A stretch of 64,000 nt of DNA from Bifidobacterium amazonense (GTDB taxonomy: Bacteria > Actinomycetota > Actinomycetes > Actinomycetales > Bifidobacteriaceae), in contig NZ_JAFEJT020000006.1 of assembly GCF_018555435.2 (NCBI RefSeq), positions 1 through 64,000 of the forward strand. The letters run 5' to 3'. Shown here in pieces: positions 16,723 through 26,394 of the stretch. The notes under the pieces are model-generated. The model did no database searches, had not been told where the DNA came from, and was given only the letters and a program-made list of their open reading frames with translations. Made by a program: the position numbers and the translations under genes. The stretch's first letter is position 1, and each line of letters opens with the position of its first letter.

Positions 16723-16917
16723 TTATCTCGCTTACGTGTAGCGGTTTTTCACCGCGCATAATGCTATCTGGCTTACGTGTAGCGGCTCAGCCGCATGAGA
16801 CATGGTATCAACGCCGGATTTGTAACGTTCATACTCGGCCTTCGCCTCCCTGACCGCTACACGTAAGCCAGATAGATGCAGGCAGGAAGCAAAAACCGCT
16901 ACACGTAAGCCAGATAG
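16723..16917. repeat. Motif array C: nested inverted copies of CTATCTGGCTTACGTGTAGCGG
   Basis: Four copies of a 20-22-nt word: forward at 16723-16749 (first half diverged, followed by TTTTT) and 16764-16785, reverse at 16854-16875 and 16896-16917 (the last preceded by AAAAA). Outer pair and inner pair can form nested hairpins. The array ends 2 nt from the truB stop and fills most of the gene-free stretch 16502-16919; the remainder holds nothing I recognise. With a run of T after the stem it may end the truB transcript. Confidence 0.85.
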
Positions 16918-16919
16918 GC

Positions 16920-18041
16920 TCATGCCGAGGCGAACACGACCACCGGTGTGGCCTCGCCGCGTTTGGCGCGCCTGACGATCGCCGCCACATCGCCGCCACG
17001 GGGGTCGGAGCCGGCTCCGAAGCCGCCCGCAGCGGGCACGACGGCCGCGCTCACTTCACGGATGTCGTACGGGATGCGCCTGCCGAACCGCAGGTTCGTG
17101 GCATCCTCCTCGGTGATGTCGATCACCGGCATGGTCGCGCGCACCGCAGCTTCCATGCTCAACGTCCGCGCGAGCAGTTCGTCGCCGGTCTGGTCGAGTA
17201 CGGCCCGGTTGCGCGTCACCGTTTCACCGGTGCGGTTGACGAACGTGCGCATTTCGACGTGCGCGGTCGCGACATGCGCCGCGACGTCCGGAGACGCGAG
17301 GTCGAACCGGCCGACGCGCGTGCGCCGCAGCCGGGTCAGGTAGCCGCCGCATCCGAGGATCATGCCGAGATCACGGCCGAGTGCACGGATGTACGTGCCG
17401 GCCGAACAGTTCACACGCACGTCGAGGTCGATCACCGGCACCGTTCCCGGTTCGGGCCCGGCAGCCGACAGTCCGCTGATCAGAGGCCCGTCGGTACGAC
17501 CCGCGTCCGTGTATCCGGCGCGCATGTCGAGCACGTCGAACGAATCGACGGTGACCGGCCGAGCCTCGAGCGCGACCTCCTTGCCGTCGCGCGCGAGATC
17601 GTAGGCGCGTTGTCCGTTGATCTTGATCGCCGAATACGCGTTCGGCACCTGTTCGATCGTGCCGGTGAGCCGTTCGGCGATGGTGCGTTCGATGGTGTCG
17701 CGGTCCAGCGACGCGACGCGCGACGTGATCGTGTCCGCGGCCGAGGAGTCCGGCTCGATGAACGCGCCGTCCGCGTCGTCGGTTTCGGTGGCGCGGCCGA
17801 GCCGGATCGTCGCCTCGTACGTCTTGTCGTGGTCGACGATGTAGCTGAGCAGTTTCGTCGCGTTGCCGAAGCCGATGACGAGCACGCCGGTGGCCATCGG
17901 GTCGAGCGTGCCCGCATGGCCGACTTTTTTGGTGTGCAGACCGGCGCGCACGGCGGCGACCAGATCGTGGCTGGTCACGCCGCGCGGCTTGTCGACGACA
18001 AGCAGTCCGGACGGTTGGGCTTGCTGCGATTGCGCGGCCAT
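16920..18041 (-). CDS. truB: tRNA pseudouridine-55 synthase
   Basis: Protein of 373 residues that converts U55 of the T-loop in tRNAs. The catalytic aspartate is D47 in GHAGTLDPMATGVL; VNCSAGTYIRALGRDLG is the second conserved motif. The N-terminus (LLVVDKPRGVTSHD) is typical. C-terminal residues beyond about 280 form an actinobacterial extension. AGGTGATTC before ATG 18041 gives the ribosome site. It is 83 nt downstream of rbfA on the same strand, in the usual nusA-infB-rbfA-truB-ribF order. Confidence 0.96.
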   Translation of the reverse strand: MAAQSQQAQPSGLLVVDKPRGVTSHDLVAAVRAGLHTKKVGHAGTLDPMATGVLVIGFGNATKLLSYIVDHDKTYEATIRLGRATETDDADGAFIEPDSSAADTITSRVASLDRDTIERTIAERLTGTIEQVPNAYSAIKINGQRAYDLARDGKEVALEARPVTVDSFDVLDMRAGYTDAGRTDGPLISGLSAAGPEPGTVPVIDLDVRVNCSAGTYIRALGRDLGMILGCGGYLTRLRRTRVGRFDLASPDVAAHVATAHVEMRTFVNRTGETVTRNRAVLDQTGDELLARTLSMEAAVRATMPVIDITEEDATNLRFGRRIPYDIREVSAAVVPAAGGFGAGSDPRGGDVAAIVRRAKRGEATPVVVFASA

Positions 18042-18124
18042 GAATCACCTCGATGCTGGGTTGGGATCGGTTCCGGATTGTTCCGGATCGGGTTGTTGCG
18101 CGGGGAGACTTACGGATGGCCCGG

Positions 18125-18676
18125 TCAGGCTTCGGCGTCGCCGTCCTCGACCGTCACCTCGTCGTCATCCCCGAAATCCTCATCCTCGTCGTACTCGTCG
18201 TCGAAATCGTCGTCATCCGCGAAATCGTCCGCATCCTCACGCTCCTCGGGATGCTTGTACGGATCCGCGTCGCCCGCGTACTGCGCGGTTTCGCGCGCGC
18301 GGGCCAGCTCCTCGTCGCGCTTGCGCGCCACGGCGAGGATGTCCTCGATTTCGGTGGCCTCGCCGGGCACCTCGTCGAAGACGAACTGCAGCTGCGGGGT
18401 CAGGCGCAGGCCGGCCTTGGAGCCGACGAGCGAGCGCAGACGGCCCTTGGCCTGGTCGAGCGCCTGCTTGGCGCGCTTGCGTTCGCCGTCCTCCTTGCCT
18501 TCGTGGCCGAGCTGCGTCCAGTAGATCTTGGCGATCTGCAGATCGTTGGTGACGCGCACTTCGGTGATGGTCACGTTCGCGAGCCGCTTGTCGTGCAGCT
18601 GGGCCTCCATCGAGGAGGCGATGACGCGCTGGATGAGCGCGGCGATGCGTGCCGCGCGCGGATTCGTTCCTGCCAT
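18125..18676 (-). CDS. rbfA: Ribosome-binding factor A with acidic tail
   Basis: Protein of 183 residues. Residues 1-120 are the single KH-like RbfA domain (RIAALIQRVIASSMEAQLHD near 11-30, LTPQLQFVFDEVPGEA near 98-113), which matures the 5' end of 16S rRNA in the small subunit. The last 40 residues are almost wholly Asp/Glu, a tail longer than in most RbfA. GGAAAGGAC lies before ATG 18676. It is downstream of infB with a terminator-like hairpin in between (18751-18779). Confidence 0.95.
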   Translation of the reverse strand: MAGTNPRAARIAALIQRVIASSMEAQLHDKRLANVTITEVRVTNDLQIAKIYWTQLGHEGKEDGERKRAKQALDQAKGRLRSLVGSKAGLRLTPQLQFVFDEVPGEATEIEDILAVARKRDEELARARETAQYAGDADPYKHPEEREDADDFADDDDFDDEYDEDEDFGDDDEVTVEDGDAEA

Positions 18677-18750
18677 GGGACAGTCCTTTCCTATGCCGAT
18701 TCCCTAATGCTGATGCACATACCGGTCCGATGCCGGTGCCAAACGCAAAC

Positions 18751-18779
18751 GGCCCCCTCGGCTGAGGGCTGAGGGGGCC
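18751..18779 (-). terminator. Terminator between infB and rbfA
   Basis: GGCCCCCTC / GAGGGGGCC stem with an 11-nt loop. On the minus strand it is followed by GTTTGCGTTT. It could reduce read-through from infB into rbfA-truB-ribF. Confidence 0.75.
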
Positions 18780-18797
18780 GGATGATATGGGGTTGCG

Positions 18798-21700
18798 CTA
18801 CTTGCGCTCGACCTCGCGCATTTCGAAGGTCTCGATGATGTCGCCCACTTCGATGTCGTTGAAGGAGCCGAGGTTGATGCCGGCCTCGTAGCCTTCCGCC
18901 ACCGAGTTGACGTCGTCCTTGAAGCGACGCAGCGAGGAGATCTCGAGATCGTTGACCGTGGCGACGCCGTTGCGCAGGATACGGCACTTCGTGCCGCGCT
19001 TGACCTCGCCGTCCTGCACCATGACGCCGGCGATGTTGCCGAACTTGGAGGAGCGGAAGATCTCGCGGATCTCGGAGTGGGAGGTGACGACCTCCTCGTA
19101 TTCCGGCTTGAGCATGCCCTTGAGCGCGGCCTCGATGTCCTCGATCGCCTTGTAGATGATCGAGTAGTACTTGATCTCGACGCCCTCGCGGTCGGCCAGA
19201 TCCTGCACCTGACGGTTCGGGCGCACGTTGAAGCCGATGATGACGGCCTTGTCGACCGTGGCGAGGTTGACGTCGTTCTGCGTGATCGCGCCGACGCCGC
19301 GGTGGATGACCTGGATGCCGACCTCGTCGGAGACCTCGATCTTCATCAGGGAGTCCTCCAGCGCCTCGACGGAGCCGGACGAATCGCCCTTGATGACGAT
19401 GTTGAGCATGTCCACCTCGGACTTGGCGAACTGCTCCTTGAGGGATTCGAGCGAGACGATCTTGCGGCGCTTGGCGAGCTGCGCGGCGCGTTCGGTGGCC
19501 TGGCGCTTCTCGGCGATCTGGCGGGCCGTGCGGTCGTCCGGGGCGACGAGGAACAGGTCGCCTGCGGTCGGCACGGAGGTCAGGCCGAGCACCTGCACCG
19601 GCGTGGACGGGCCGGCTTCCTTCATGTGGTTGCCGTTCTCGTCGAGCATCGCGCGGACGCGACCGTACGACGTGCCGGCGACGATCGCGTCGCCGATGTG
19701 CAGCGTACCCTGCTGGACGAGCACGGTCGCCACCGCACCGCGGCCCTTGTCGAGTCGCGCTTCGATGGTCGCGCCGCGGGCGTCCATGTTCGGGTTCGCA
19801 CGCAGGTCGAGGTCGGCGTCGGCGGTGAGCAGCACCGCTTCGAGCAGCTTGTCGACGTTCGTGCCCTGCTTGGCCGAGATGTCGACGAACATGGTGTCGC
19901 CGCCGTAGTCCTCGGCCACGAGACCGAACTCGGTGAGCTGGCCGCGCACCTTGTCGGGGTTCGCGCCCGGCTTGTCGATCTTGTTGACGGCCACGACGAT
20001 CGGCACGTTGGCGGCCTTCGCGTGGTTGATGGCCTCGACGGTCTGCGGCATGACGCCGTCGTCCGCGGCCACGACGATGATCGCGACGTCGGTGATCTCC
20101 GCACCGCGGGCACGCATGGCGGTGAACGCCTCGTGGCCCGGGGTATCGAGGAACGTGATCTTGCGCTTCTCGCCGTCAAGGTCGACGGTCACCTGGTAGG
20201 CGCCGATGCGCTGCGTGATGCCGCCGGCCTCGCGCGCCACGACGTTGGTCTGGCGGATGCGGTCGAGCAGCTTGGTCTTACCGTGATCGACATGGCCCAT
20301 GACGGTGACGACCGGCGGACGCGGCTGAAGATCCTCGTCCTCCTGCAGCTCTTCCTCGTCGAGGTCGATGTCGAACTGCTGGAGCAGCTCCTTGTCCTCT
20401 TCCTCGGCGGAGACGATCTTGATGTTCCAGCCGATCTCCTCGCCGAGGATCTGGAAGGTGGACTCGTCGAGCGACTGCGTGGCCGTGGCCATTTCGCCGA
20501 GGTGGAACAGCACGGTGACGAGGGCCGCCGGATTGACGTTGATCTTCTCCGCGAGATCGGCGAGGGACGCGCCCTGACGCAGACGGACGGTCTGTCCGTT
20601 GCCGGTCGGGATGCGCACGCCGCCGATGACCGGGGCCTTCATCTCCTGGAATTCCTGACGCTTCGCCAGACGGTTCTTACGCGCCTTCGAGGACTTGCCA
20701 CCCTGACGGCCGAATGCGCCCGCGGCACCGCCGCGACCGCGGCCGCCGCCGCGGGACGGACCGCTGTTGCTCGGCGAGGAGCCGCCGCCCTGATAGCCGC
20801 CCTGGCCGCCGCCGAAACGGCTGCCGCCGGCGTTCTGGCCGGGACGCGGAGCGCCCTGCGCGCCGCCCTGACCCGGACGGTTGTGGCCCCACTGGCCCGG
20901 ACGCGGAGCGCCCTGCGCGCCGCCCTGACCCGGACGACCGCCACGGAAGCCGCCACGGCCGCCGCCCTGGCCCGGACGGCCGCCGCGACCGCGGCCTTCG
21001 TTGTTGTTCGCGGTGGGACGCGCCATCGGATGCGGGCGCGGAATGTCGCCCGGCGTGGGCGTATGCATGCCCTGCTTGCGGCTGAACGGATTGTTGCCCG
21101 GACGCGGACCCGGAGTCGGGACGGCGCCGTTGGCCTGCGGCTGGCCGGCCGGACGCGGCGCATGCGGCGTCGGCGCGGCCGGACGTGCGCCGTTCGCGTT
21201 GCCGCGCGGCTGATGATTGCCGCCGTTCATACGCTGCTGGCCGTCGCGGCCATGACCGCCCTCGCGGCGGCCGTCACGGCCGTCACGGCGATCATCGCGA
21301 CGTCCGTCGCGCTCGCGCATCGGACGACCGTCGCGGCCGCCGTCACGACGGGAGTCGCGGCGATCCTCACGGCCTTCGCCGGGACGTCCCGGACGGGCCG
21401 CGGACGGACCCGGCTTGTGGGCGCCCATCGCGCCCGGGGTCGGCATGCCCGGCCGGGGCGCGGCCGGGGCCGGCTTGGCGGTCTCGGCGTGCGGGGCCGG
21501 CACCGCGGCCGGAGCGGCCGGGGTCGCCGAAGCCGCGTGCGGGGCCGGGGACGGAACATGCGCATTGGAAGTATTGGAGGCCTGCGGCGCCTTGGGCGCG
21601 GGCTTGGCCGGGGACGGTGCGGACTTGGCCGCGCTGGCGGCCGGCGCCTTGGCGCCCGACTGCTCCTTGAACGCGGACCTCAGACGACGGACCACCGGCG

Positions 21701-21818
21701 CCTCGACGGTTGAAGATGCGGACTTGACGAATTCTCCCATGTCCTTGAGCTTTGCCAGGACATCCTTGCTTTCCACGCCAAGTTCCTTGGCCAAATCATA
21801 CACGCGTGCTTTCGCCAC
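18798..21818 (-). CDS. infB: Translation initiation factor IF-2
   Basis: Protein of 1006 residues. It starts at GTG 21818 (AGGAGA upstream) with the IF2-N helical domain [19 protein letters not shown]. Then follow about 350 Pro/Ala and Gly/Arg-rich residues, including a tandem internal duplication ([11 protein letters not shown] repeated, plus-strand 20838-20940). The GTPase core has [16 protein letters not shown] (G1), [15 protein letters not shown] (G3) and NKID (G4), and domains II-IV follow. IF2 brings initiator tRNA to the ribosome and joins the subunits. An upstream in-frame ATG (21884) would precede the conserved N-terminus without a ribosome site. Confidence 0.97.
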   Translation of the reverse strand: MAKARVYDLAKELGVESKDVLAKLKDMGEFVKSASSTVEAPVVRRLRSAFKEQSGAKAPAASAAKSAPSPAKPAPKAPQASNTSNAHVPSPAPHAASATPAAPAAVPAPHAETAKPAPAAPRPGMPTPGAMGAHKPGPSAARPGRPGEGREDRRDSRRDGGRDGRPMRERDGRRDDRRDGRDGRREGGHGRDGQQRMNGGNHQPRGNANGARPAAPTPHAPRPAGQPQANGAVPTPGPRPGNNPFSRKQGMHTPTPGDIPRPHPMARPTANNNEGRGRGGRPGQGGGRGGFRGGRPGQGGAQGAPRPGQWGHNRPGQGGAQGAPRPGQNAGGSRFGGGQGGYQGGGSSPSNSGPSRGGGRGRGGAAGAFGRQGGKSSKARKNRLAKRQEFQEMKAPVIGGVRIPTGNGQTVRLRQGASLADLAEKINVNPAALVTVLFHLGEMATATQSLDESTFQILGEEIGWNIKIVSAEEEDKELLQQFDIDLDEEELQEDEDLQPRPPVVTVMGHVDHGKTKLLDRIRQTNVVAREAGGITQRIGAYQVTVDLDGEKRKITFLDTPGHEAFTAMRARGAEITDVAIIVVAADDGVMPQTVEAINHAKAANVPIVVAVNKIDKPGANPDKVRGQLTEFGLVAEDYGGDTMFVDISAKQGTNVDKLLEAVLLTADADLDLRANPNMDARGATIEARLDKGRGAVATVLVQQGTLHIGDAIVAGTSYGRVRAMLDENGNHMKEAGPSTPVQVLGLTSVPTAGDLFLVAPDDRTARQIAEKRQATERAAQLAKRRKIVSLESLKEQFAKSEVDMLNIVIKGDSSGSVEALEDSLMKIEVSDEVGIQVIHRGVGAITQNDVNLATVDKAVIIGFNVRPNRQVQDLADREGVEIKYYSIIYKAIEDIEAALKGMLKPEYEEVVTSHSEIREIFRSSKFGNIAGVMVQDGEVKRGTKCRILRNGVATVNDLEISSLRRFKDDVNSVAEGYEAGINLGSFNDIEVGDIIETFEMREVERK

Positions 21819-22047
21819 TAAAATTTCTCCTATCCGAACCGCGCGTATGACGGCGCGGTCAATGTTTGGTTCTCGAGAGCCCACCCTGTTTCATCGTGCG
21901 ACGTCTCATCGTGCGACCATGATCGTGCTACCTCGTTCTTCGCAATCAAGGCATGACCGTGCGGCACGACCATGCTTGGATTCCGTGACAAGCATACTCG
22001 CGCCGTTGGATGTGCGCGCATGTCGCGACACACCCGAAAGTTGCGGT

Positions 22048-22072
22048 GCCGCACCGACCGTCGCGGTGCGGC
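22048..22072 (-). terminator. Hairpin after nusA
   Basis: GCCGCACCG / CGGTGCGGC stem with a 7-nt loop, 10 nt beyond the nusA stop. No U-run. The 264-nt nusA-infB gap holds no ylxR-like gene; only short direct repeats of TCATCGTGCGAC are seen. Confidence 0.4.
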
Positions 22073-22082
22073 TCGACCCGTG

Positions 22083-23108
22083 TTACTCCGCGGACTGCTG
22101 CTTCTTGGCGTGCGCCTCGGCGGACTCGATGCCGATCTTCCAGCCGGTGAGCTTGGCGGCCAGACGCGCGTTCTGGCCCTCCTTGCCGATGGCCAGCGAC
22201 AGCTGGTCGTCGTGGATGAACGCGATCGCCGTCTTGTTCTTCTCGCTGATCACCTGCACGCCGGTCGCCACGGCCGGGGACAGCGCGGAGGCGACGAACT
22301 TCGCCGGATCGGCGGACCAGTCGACGATGTCGATCTTCTCGGGGCCGAGGTTCTCCATGACCGCACGCACACGCGCGCCGCCGGGGCCGATCAGCGCGCC
22401 CTTCGGGTTGACGCCGTCGGTGTTGGCGCGCACCGCGATCTTGGTGCGGGCGCCGGCCTCGCGGGCGATCGCCATGATCGACACGGCGCCGGAGACCAGT
22501 TCCGGCACCTCGCGTTCGAACAGCTGACGCACGAGCTCCGGATGGGAGCGGGAGACGACGATCTCCGGCCCCTTGAGTCCGCGGGCCACGTTCACGACGT
22601 ACACGCGCAGACGCTCGCCGTGACGGTAGCGCTCGCCCGGCACCTGCTCGCGACGGGGCAGGATCGCCTCGACGTCGCCGATGGCGATGTGCACGTTGGT
22701 CGGATCCTTGACGTCCTGCTGGACGATGCCGGTGACCAGCTTGCCCTTCTGGCCGGAGAACGCGCCGAAGACGCGGTCGTCCTCGGCCTTGCGGAACAGC
22801 TGGGTGAACACCTGGCGCGCGGTGGCGGCGGCCAGTCGGCCGAAGTCGCGCGGGGTGTCGTCGTATTCCTCGCCGAGCGTCGGGGCGGGATGCGGGTTCT
22901 CTTCGGTGGGCTCGCCGGGGATCTCGTCCTGGGCCCAGACGGTGAAGGTGCCGGCGCGGTTGTCGAGTGCCACTCGGGCGTGCTTGGCGGCGTGGGGGGT
23001 TTTCATGTATGCGAGGCGCAGCGCCTCGGACAACGCCTCATCCAGCGCTTCGGGATCGATTCCCTGCTCTGCGGCGAGTTGATGCATTCCTGACAGGTCA
23101 AGTTCCAT
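22083..23108 (-). CDS. nusA: Transcription termination/antitermination factor NusA
   Basis: Protein of 341 residues: an N-terminal RNA-polymerase-binding domain (1-125), an S1 domain ([30 protein letters not shown], positions about 140-170) and two KH domains with [14 protein letters not shown] (about 240) and [18 protein letters not shown] (about 308). It lacks the acidic repeats of E. coli NusA, as usual in actinobacteria. It controls pausing, termination and rRNA antitermination. AGGAGGTC before ATG 23108 is a strong ribosome site. It heads the minus-strand nusA-infB-rbfA-truB-ribF group and is divergent from a lipoprotein gene. Confidence 0.96.
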   Translation of the reverse strand: MELDLSGMHQLAAEQGIDPEALDEALSEALRLAYMKTPHAAKHARVALDNRAGTFTVWAQDEIPGEPTEENPHPAPTLGEEYDDTPRDFGRLAAATARQVFTQLFRKAEDDRVFGAFSGQKGKLVTGIVQQDVKDPTNVHIAIGDVEAILPRREQVPGERYRHGERLRVYVVNVARGLKGPEIVVSRSHPELVRQLFEREVPELVSGAVSIMAIAREAGARTKIAVRANTDGVNPKGALIGPGGARVRAVMENLGPEKIDIVDWSADPAKFVASALSPAVATGVQVISEKNKTAIAFIHDDQLSLAIGKEGQNARLAAKLTGWKIGIESAEAHAKKQQSAE

Positions 23109-23185
23109 GGTTCAAGACCTCCTATATGAAGTTATTCCGAGCGCAGGGGCCCTATGGTCACAGTCAGATATTAGTGTAAGGGCTT

Positions 23186-24226
23186 ATGCAGACACGTCAG
23201 GAGGATCGTTTGGCCTGTTCGCCGCTCGTTGCGCGCCTTGTCGCGACGGCCGTCACGCTTGCGGCGACGTTGTCGCTGTCCTCCTGCGCAGCCCCGCGTT
23301 TCGTCGGACGCGCCGAATCCGAACAGGCTCCGAGCGCCTGCGAAAGCGCATATTACAGCGCCTCCGACGCGACCGCCGTATCCTCCGCCGGCAGCGGCTG
23401 GCCGGCGGTCCGGCGGTATCTGGCCGCGCGTTCGGCCGCCTCCGCATGGATCGAGGTCGCCGCGCAGTGCACGGAACGCTTCTCCGAGGGCGTGATCCGC
23501 GCCGCGCAGTCGCAGCATACGGCCGCCGTGCTCGGCGATCGGCTCGGTCTGGACGACGGCGGGACGAGTGAGACGCATACGGACGACGCGCAGGCGGACG
23601 ATACGGTACAGTCCGACGACGATGCCGGCGTCACGTCGGCCGATCTCGCACCGGCCGACATCACGTCGACCGCCGCGAACGCCGCGCATGACCTGACCGG
23701 CGTCGACGATCTGTCCGTCGACGCGTCCGTGCTGTCGTCGATGGCGCTGGCCGAGGACCGCGCCGGTTTCGTCGTCGAGATACTGACGGCCCGCGGCAAC
23801 GACGACGACGCGACGCTCGCGCTGTCGTCGATGCACAAGTCCGCCGGCGAACGTCTCGTCTCGCTGTCCGGCGTCGCGCCGGCCGACGATCCACGGCAGA
23901 AGACGTACGACGTCAGCCAGCTGGTCGCGCATCCCGACGGCATCGCCGATCCGGCGACCGGCCTGGCCGCGCCGACGCTGGCCGTGGCCGAGATCAACTG
24001 CGCGCGCGAGGAGCTGGCCGCCCTCTCCCCCGGCGGCGTTGCGGGAACGTCCGCGTCGTCATCGGCCTCATCGAGCGCGTCTGGAGCGTCCGCGTCCTCG
24101 TCCCTCAACGGCGAAGCGCGCGAACAGACCGCATCGCTGCGTCTGCTCGCGCGCTTCGTCGCATCCCGCGCCGCCCGCGCCTTCTCGTACGGCTATCCCG
24201 CCTTCGATCAGGCCCTGTTCGGCTGA
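23186..24226 (+). CDS. Putative lipoprotein of unknown function
   Basis: Protein of 346 residues with a signal peptide (VARLVATAVTLAATLSLSSC) and a lipobox ending in Cys near residue 34. The mature part is Ala/Ser/Asp-rich with long helical stretches (SGWPAVRRYLAARSAASAWIEVAAQCTERFSEGV); an acidic low-complexity segment lies around 125-190 and a Ser/Ala run near 285-305. It has a possible weak ribosome site (TAAGGG). It is divergent from nusA with 77 nt between. From memory, an Ala-rich lipoprotein of unknown role is common beside nusA in bifidobacteria. No catalytic motif is visible. Confidence 0.7.
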   Translation: MQTRQEDRLACSPLVARLVATAVTLAATLSLSSCAAPRFVGRAESEQAPSACESAYYSASDATAVSSAGSGWPAVRRYLAARSAASAWIEVAAQCTERFSEGVIRAAQSQHTAAVLGDRLGLDDGGTSETHTDDAQADDTVQSDDDAGVTSADLAPADITSTAANAAHDLTGVDDLSVDASVLSSMALAEDRAGFVVEILTARGNDDDATLALSSMHKSAGERLVSLSGVAPADDPRQKTYDVSQLVAHPDGIADPATGLAAPTLAVAEINCAREELAALSPGGVAGTSASSSASSSASGASASSSLNGEAREQTASLRLLARFVASRAARAFSYGYPAFDQALFG

Positions 24227-24233
24227 GATCGCG

Positions 24234-25784
24234 TCACTTGACGCGGATCGCGGTCCAGGAGACCGGCGGCAGGGTCACGCGCACGGTGCCGGCGGCCGCG
24301 TCGAACGCGACGGAATCGTTGGCGTGCAGGGTGACGCGGTTCTGATCGTCGAGCGTGTTCTTCGCGTCGATGTCGTCCTCGTGCAGCGTCTGAGCCTCGG
24401 CCGCCGCGTACGATGCGCCCTTCGGCAGCGCGATCTCGAACTCGTTGGACTCGTCGAGCGAACGGTTGACGACGAACACGTTGATCGAGCCGTCCGCGCC
24501 GCGCACGGCCACGGAGTTGACGGTCGGCACCTCGCCGTACTTGGCGGTCTCGTAGGTGCCGGAGGCGAGCTTCGGCTCGAGCACGGTGCCGCCCTTGGCG
24601 AGCTTGGCGGTGAGCGAGAACGGGTAGAACGTGGTCTGGCGCCAGGCCGGGCCGCCCGGTTCGGTCATGATCGGCGCGATCACGTTGACGAGCTGCGCGA
24701 GGCTGGCGGCGTGCACGCGGTCGGCGTTCTTGAGCAGCGTGATCATGAGGTCGCCGAAGACGACGGCGTCGGCCGCGGAGTAGATGTCCTCGAGCAGGCG
24801 CGGGGCGACCGGCCAGTTGCCGATGCCGGCGGGGTTCCTGCTCTGCTCCTCCTGCTGGTACCACACGTTCCACTCGTCGAAGGAGATGTACACCTCGTGC
24901 TTGCTCTTCAGGCGCGCCTTGGTGGCGTCGATCGCGGCGGCGACGTCCTTGATGAAGCCGTCCATGTCGACGCCGGAGGCGAGGAAGCTGGCCATGTCGC
25001 GCGTGCCGTCTGCCTTGCGGCCGGGGAAGTAGTAGGCGTGGCAGGAGACGAAGTTGACGTTGTCGTACGTCTTCTGCAGCACGGTCTCCTCCCACGTGCC
25101 GAAGGTCGGCATGGAGTGGGCGGAGGAGCCGCACACGACGAGTTCGACGTCCGGGTCCATCTGACGCATGCCGGCGGCGACGGACGCGGCGAGCGTGCCG
25201 TAGTCCTCGGCGGTCTTGTGGCCGAGCTGCCACGGGCCGTCCATCTCGTTGCCGAGGCACCACATGCGGATGTCGAACGGCTTGTCGGCGCCGTTCGCGC
25301 GGCGCTCCTCGGACAGCTTGGTGCCGCCGGGGATGTTCGCGTATTCGAGCAGGTCGAGGGCCTCCTCGAGGCCGCGCGTGCCGAGGTTCACGGCTTCCAT
25401 CAGCTCGTTGCCGCCGGTCTTCTCGAGCCACGAGGCCATCTCGTGCAGACCGAACTGGTTGGTTTCGGTGGAGTGCCAGGCCAGGTCGAGGCGACGCGGA
25501 CGCTCCTCCTTCGGGCCGACGCCGTCCTCCCAGCGGTAGCCGGAGACGAAGTTGCCGCCCGGGTAGCGGATGGTGGTCGCGCCGAGCTCCTTGACCAGGT
25601 CGATGACGTCCTGGCGGAAGCCGTCCTGATCGGCCGTGGGATGGCCGGGCTCGTAGATGCCGGTGTAGACGCAACGTCCGAGATGTTCGACGAACGAGCC
25701 GAAGATGCGGTCGCTGACGGGGGCGACTTCGAAGTCGTTGTCGACGACGAGGCGGGATTCGCCCGCCGATGCCTGCTGGGTCAT
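24234..25784 (-). CDS. Alpha-L-arabinofuranosidase, GH51
   Basis: Protein of 516 residues without a signal peptide, so intracellular. GH51 retaining enzymes release L-arabinose from arabino-oligosaccharides. The acid/base Glu lies in MWCLGNEMDGPWQ (about 175) and the nucleophile Glu in YISFDEWNVWY (about 295); the N-terminal DRIFGSFVEHLGRCVYTGIY and YPGGNFVSGYRWEDGVG are family hallmarks. AAGGAGC sets ATG 25784; an earlier in-frame ATG (25820) lacks a site. A 20-bp palindrome lies about 100 nt upstream, overlapping a -10-like TAGAAT, implying sugar-dependent repression. Confidence 0.95.
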   Translation of the reverse strand: MTQQASAGESRLVVDNDFEVAPVSDRIFGSFVEHLGRCVYTGIYEPGHPTADQDGFRQDVIDLVKELGATTIRYPGGNFVSGYRWEDGVGPKEERPRRLDLAWHSTETNQFGLHEMASWLEKTGGNELMEAVNLGTRGLEEALDLLEYANIPGGTKLSEERRANGADKPFDIRMWCLGNEMDGPWQLGHKTAEDYGTLAASVAAGMRQMDPDVELVVCGSSAHSMPTFGTWEETVLQKTYDNVNFVSCHAYYFPGRKADGTRDMASFLASGVDMDGFIKDVAAAIDATKARLKSKHEVYISFDEWNVWYQQEEQSRNPAGIGNWPVAPRLLEDIYSAADAVVFGDLMITLLKNADRVHAASLAQLVNVIAPIMTEPGGPAWRQTTFYPFSLTAKLAKGGTVLEPKLASGTYETAKYGEVPTVNSVAVRGADGSINVFVVNRSLDESNEFEIALPKGASYAAAEAQTLHEDDIDAKNTLDDQNRVTLHANDSVAFDAAAGTVRVTLPPVSWTAIRVK

Positions 25785-25875
25785 GCTGCTCCTTTGCCTG
25801 TGCCGCCCACGTGCTGGCACGCCGGCGCGGCTGGTTGTTCCTTATCGGCATATCGCCGCACTGCACCCCGTCGGC

Positions 25876-25895
25876 AATATGTACCGATACATATT
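25876..25895. promoter_or_regulatory. Palindromic operator before the GH51 gene
   Basis: AATATGTA-CCGA-TACATATT, a perfect 8-bp dyad with a 4-nt spacer, next to a -10-like TAGAAT (coding strand, 25893-25898). The placement suits a repressor of arabinose genes. No matching regulator lies nearby. Confidence 0.6.
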
Positions 25896-26043
25896 CTATA
25901 GCGGCCAACACCACGACACACGGCGTTTTTACAACGATGTACCGGTCATGTCGGCAAGCACTGCAGACGCATCCGACTCACACGAATCGCACTGGCAGAA
26001 ACCGCCACGAAGGACCCCGGCCGAGCCCATGGCCACGGAGACG

Positions 26044-26072
26044 AAAAAGGCCCGGAACCGAAGTTCCGGGCC
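26044..26072 (-). terminator. Terminator of tRNA-Ser
   Basis: GGCCCGGAA / TTCCGGGCC stem with 6-nt loop followed on the minus strand by TTTTT: a classical intrinsic terminator 8 nt after the tRNA 3' end. Confidence 0.9.
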
Positions 26073-26079
26073 TCAAGGG

Positions 26080-26164
26080 CGGATAGGGCGAGATTCGAAC
26101 TCGCGGAGGGGTTAGCCTCACACGCTTTCGAGGCGTGCTCCTTAGACCGCTCGGACACCTATCC
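26080..26164 (-). tRNA. tRNA-Ser (anticodon CGA)
   Basis: An 85-nt class II tRNA. Acceptor GGATAGG/CCTATCC, D-arm with GTCCGAGCGGTCTAAGGAG, anticodon stem ACGCCT/AGCGTG around the loop with CGA (reads UCG), long variable arm, and T-arm ending GTTCGAATC. Discriminator G; the CCA end is not fully encoded (CCC follows). A terminator stands directly downstream. Confidence 0.95.
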
Positions 26165-26394
26165 ATTCGCTGCATAAGCAACTTGTCTATTATAAGGCGA
26201 TTCGCCATTTACGCAAACGCAACCGGCCGCCGGGCGTGTCGGGCAAATCGCAGCAATCGTACCGCCGGCTTCGCGCCCACCGTCACCGCATCGCACCGCG
26301 CGCAATCGCACTGCGGTCATCATCACAGCACGCATCAGGCACCGCGGCCGTCGACGTGTACGTTAACGCGCCCCCGCCGCGAGCCCGTCCATCG

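Noticed and set aside
19077-21713. An 878-codon plus-strand open frame opposite infB
   Set aside because: It mirrors the GC-rich codons of infB, has Val/Asp/Gly/Arg-biased composition and no motif; infB is certain.
21819-22082. Possible ylxR gene between nusA and infB
   Set aside because: No frame there carries the YlxR GRGA(Y/W) motif; the gap is non-coding.
24208-25914. A 568-codon minus-strand frame overlapping the GH51 gene
   Set aside because: Arg/His-rich shadow of the GH51 frame without motifs.
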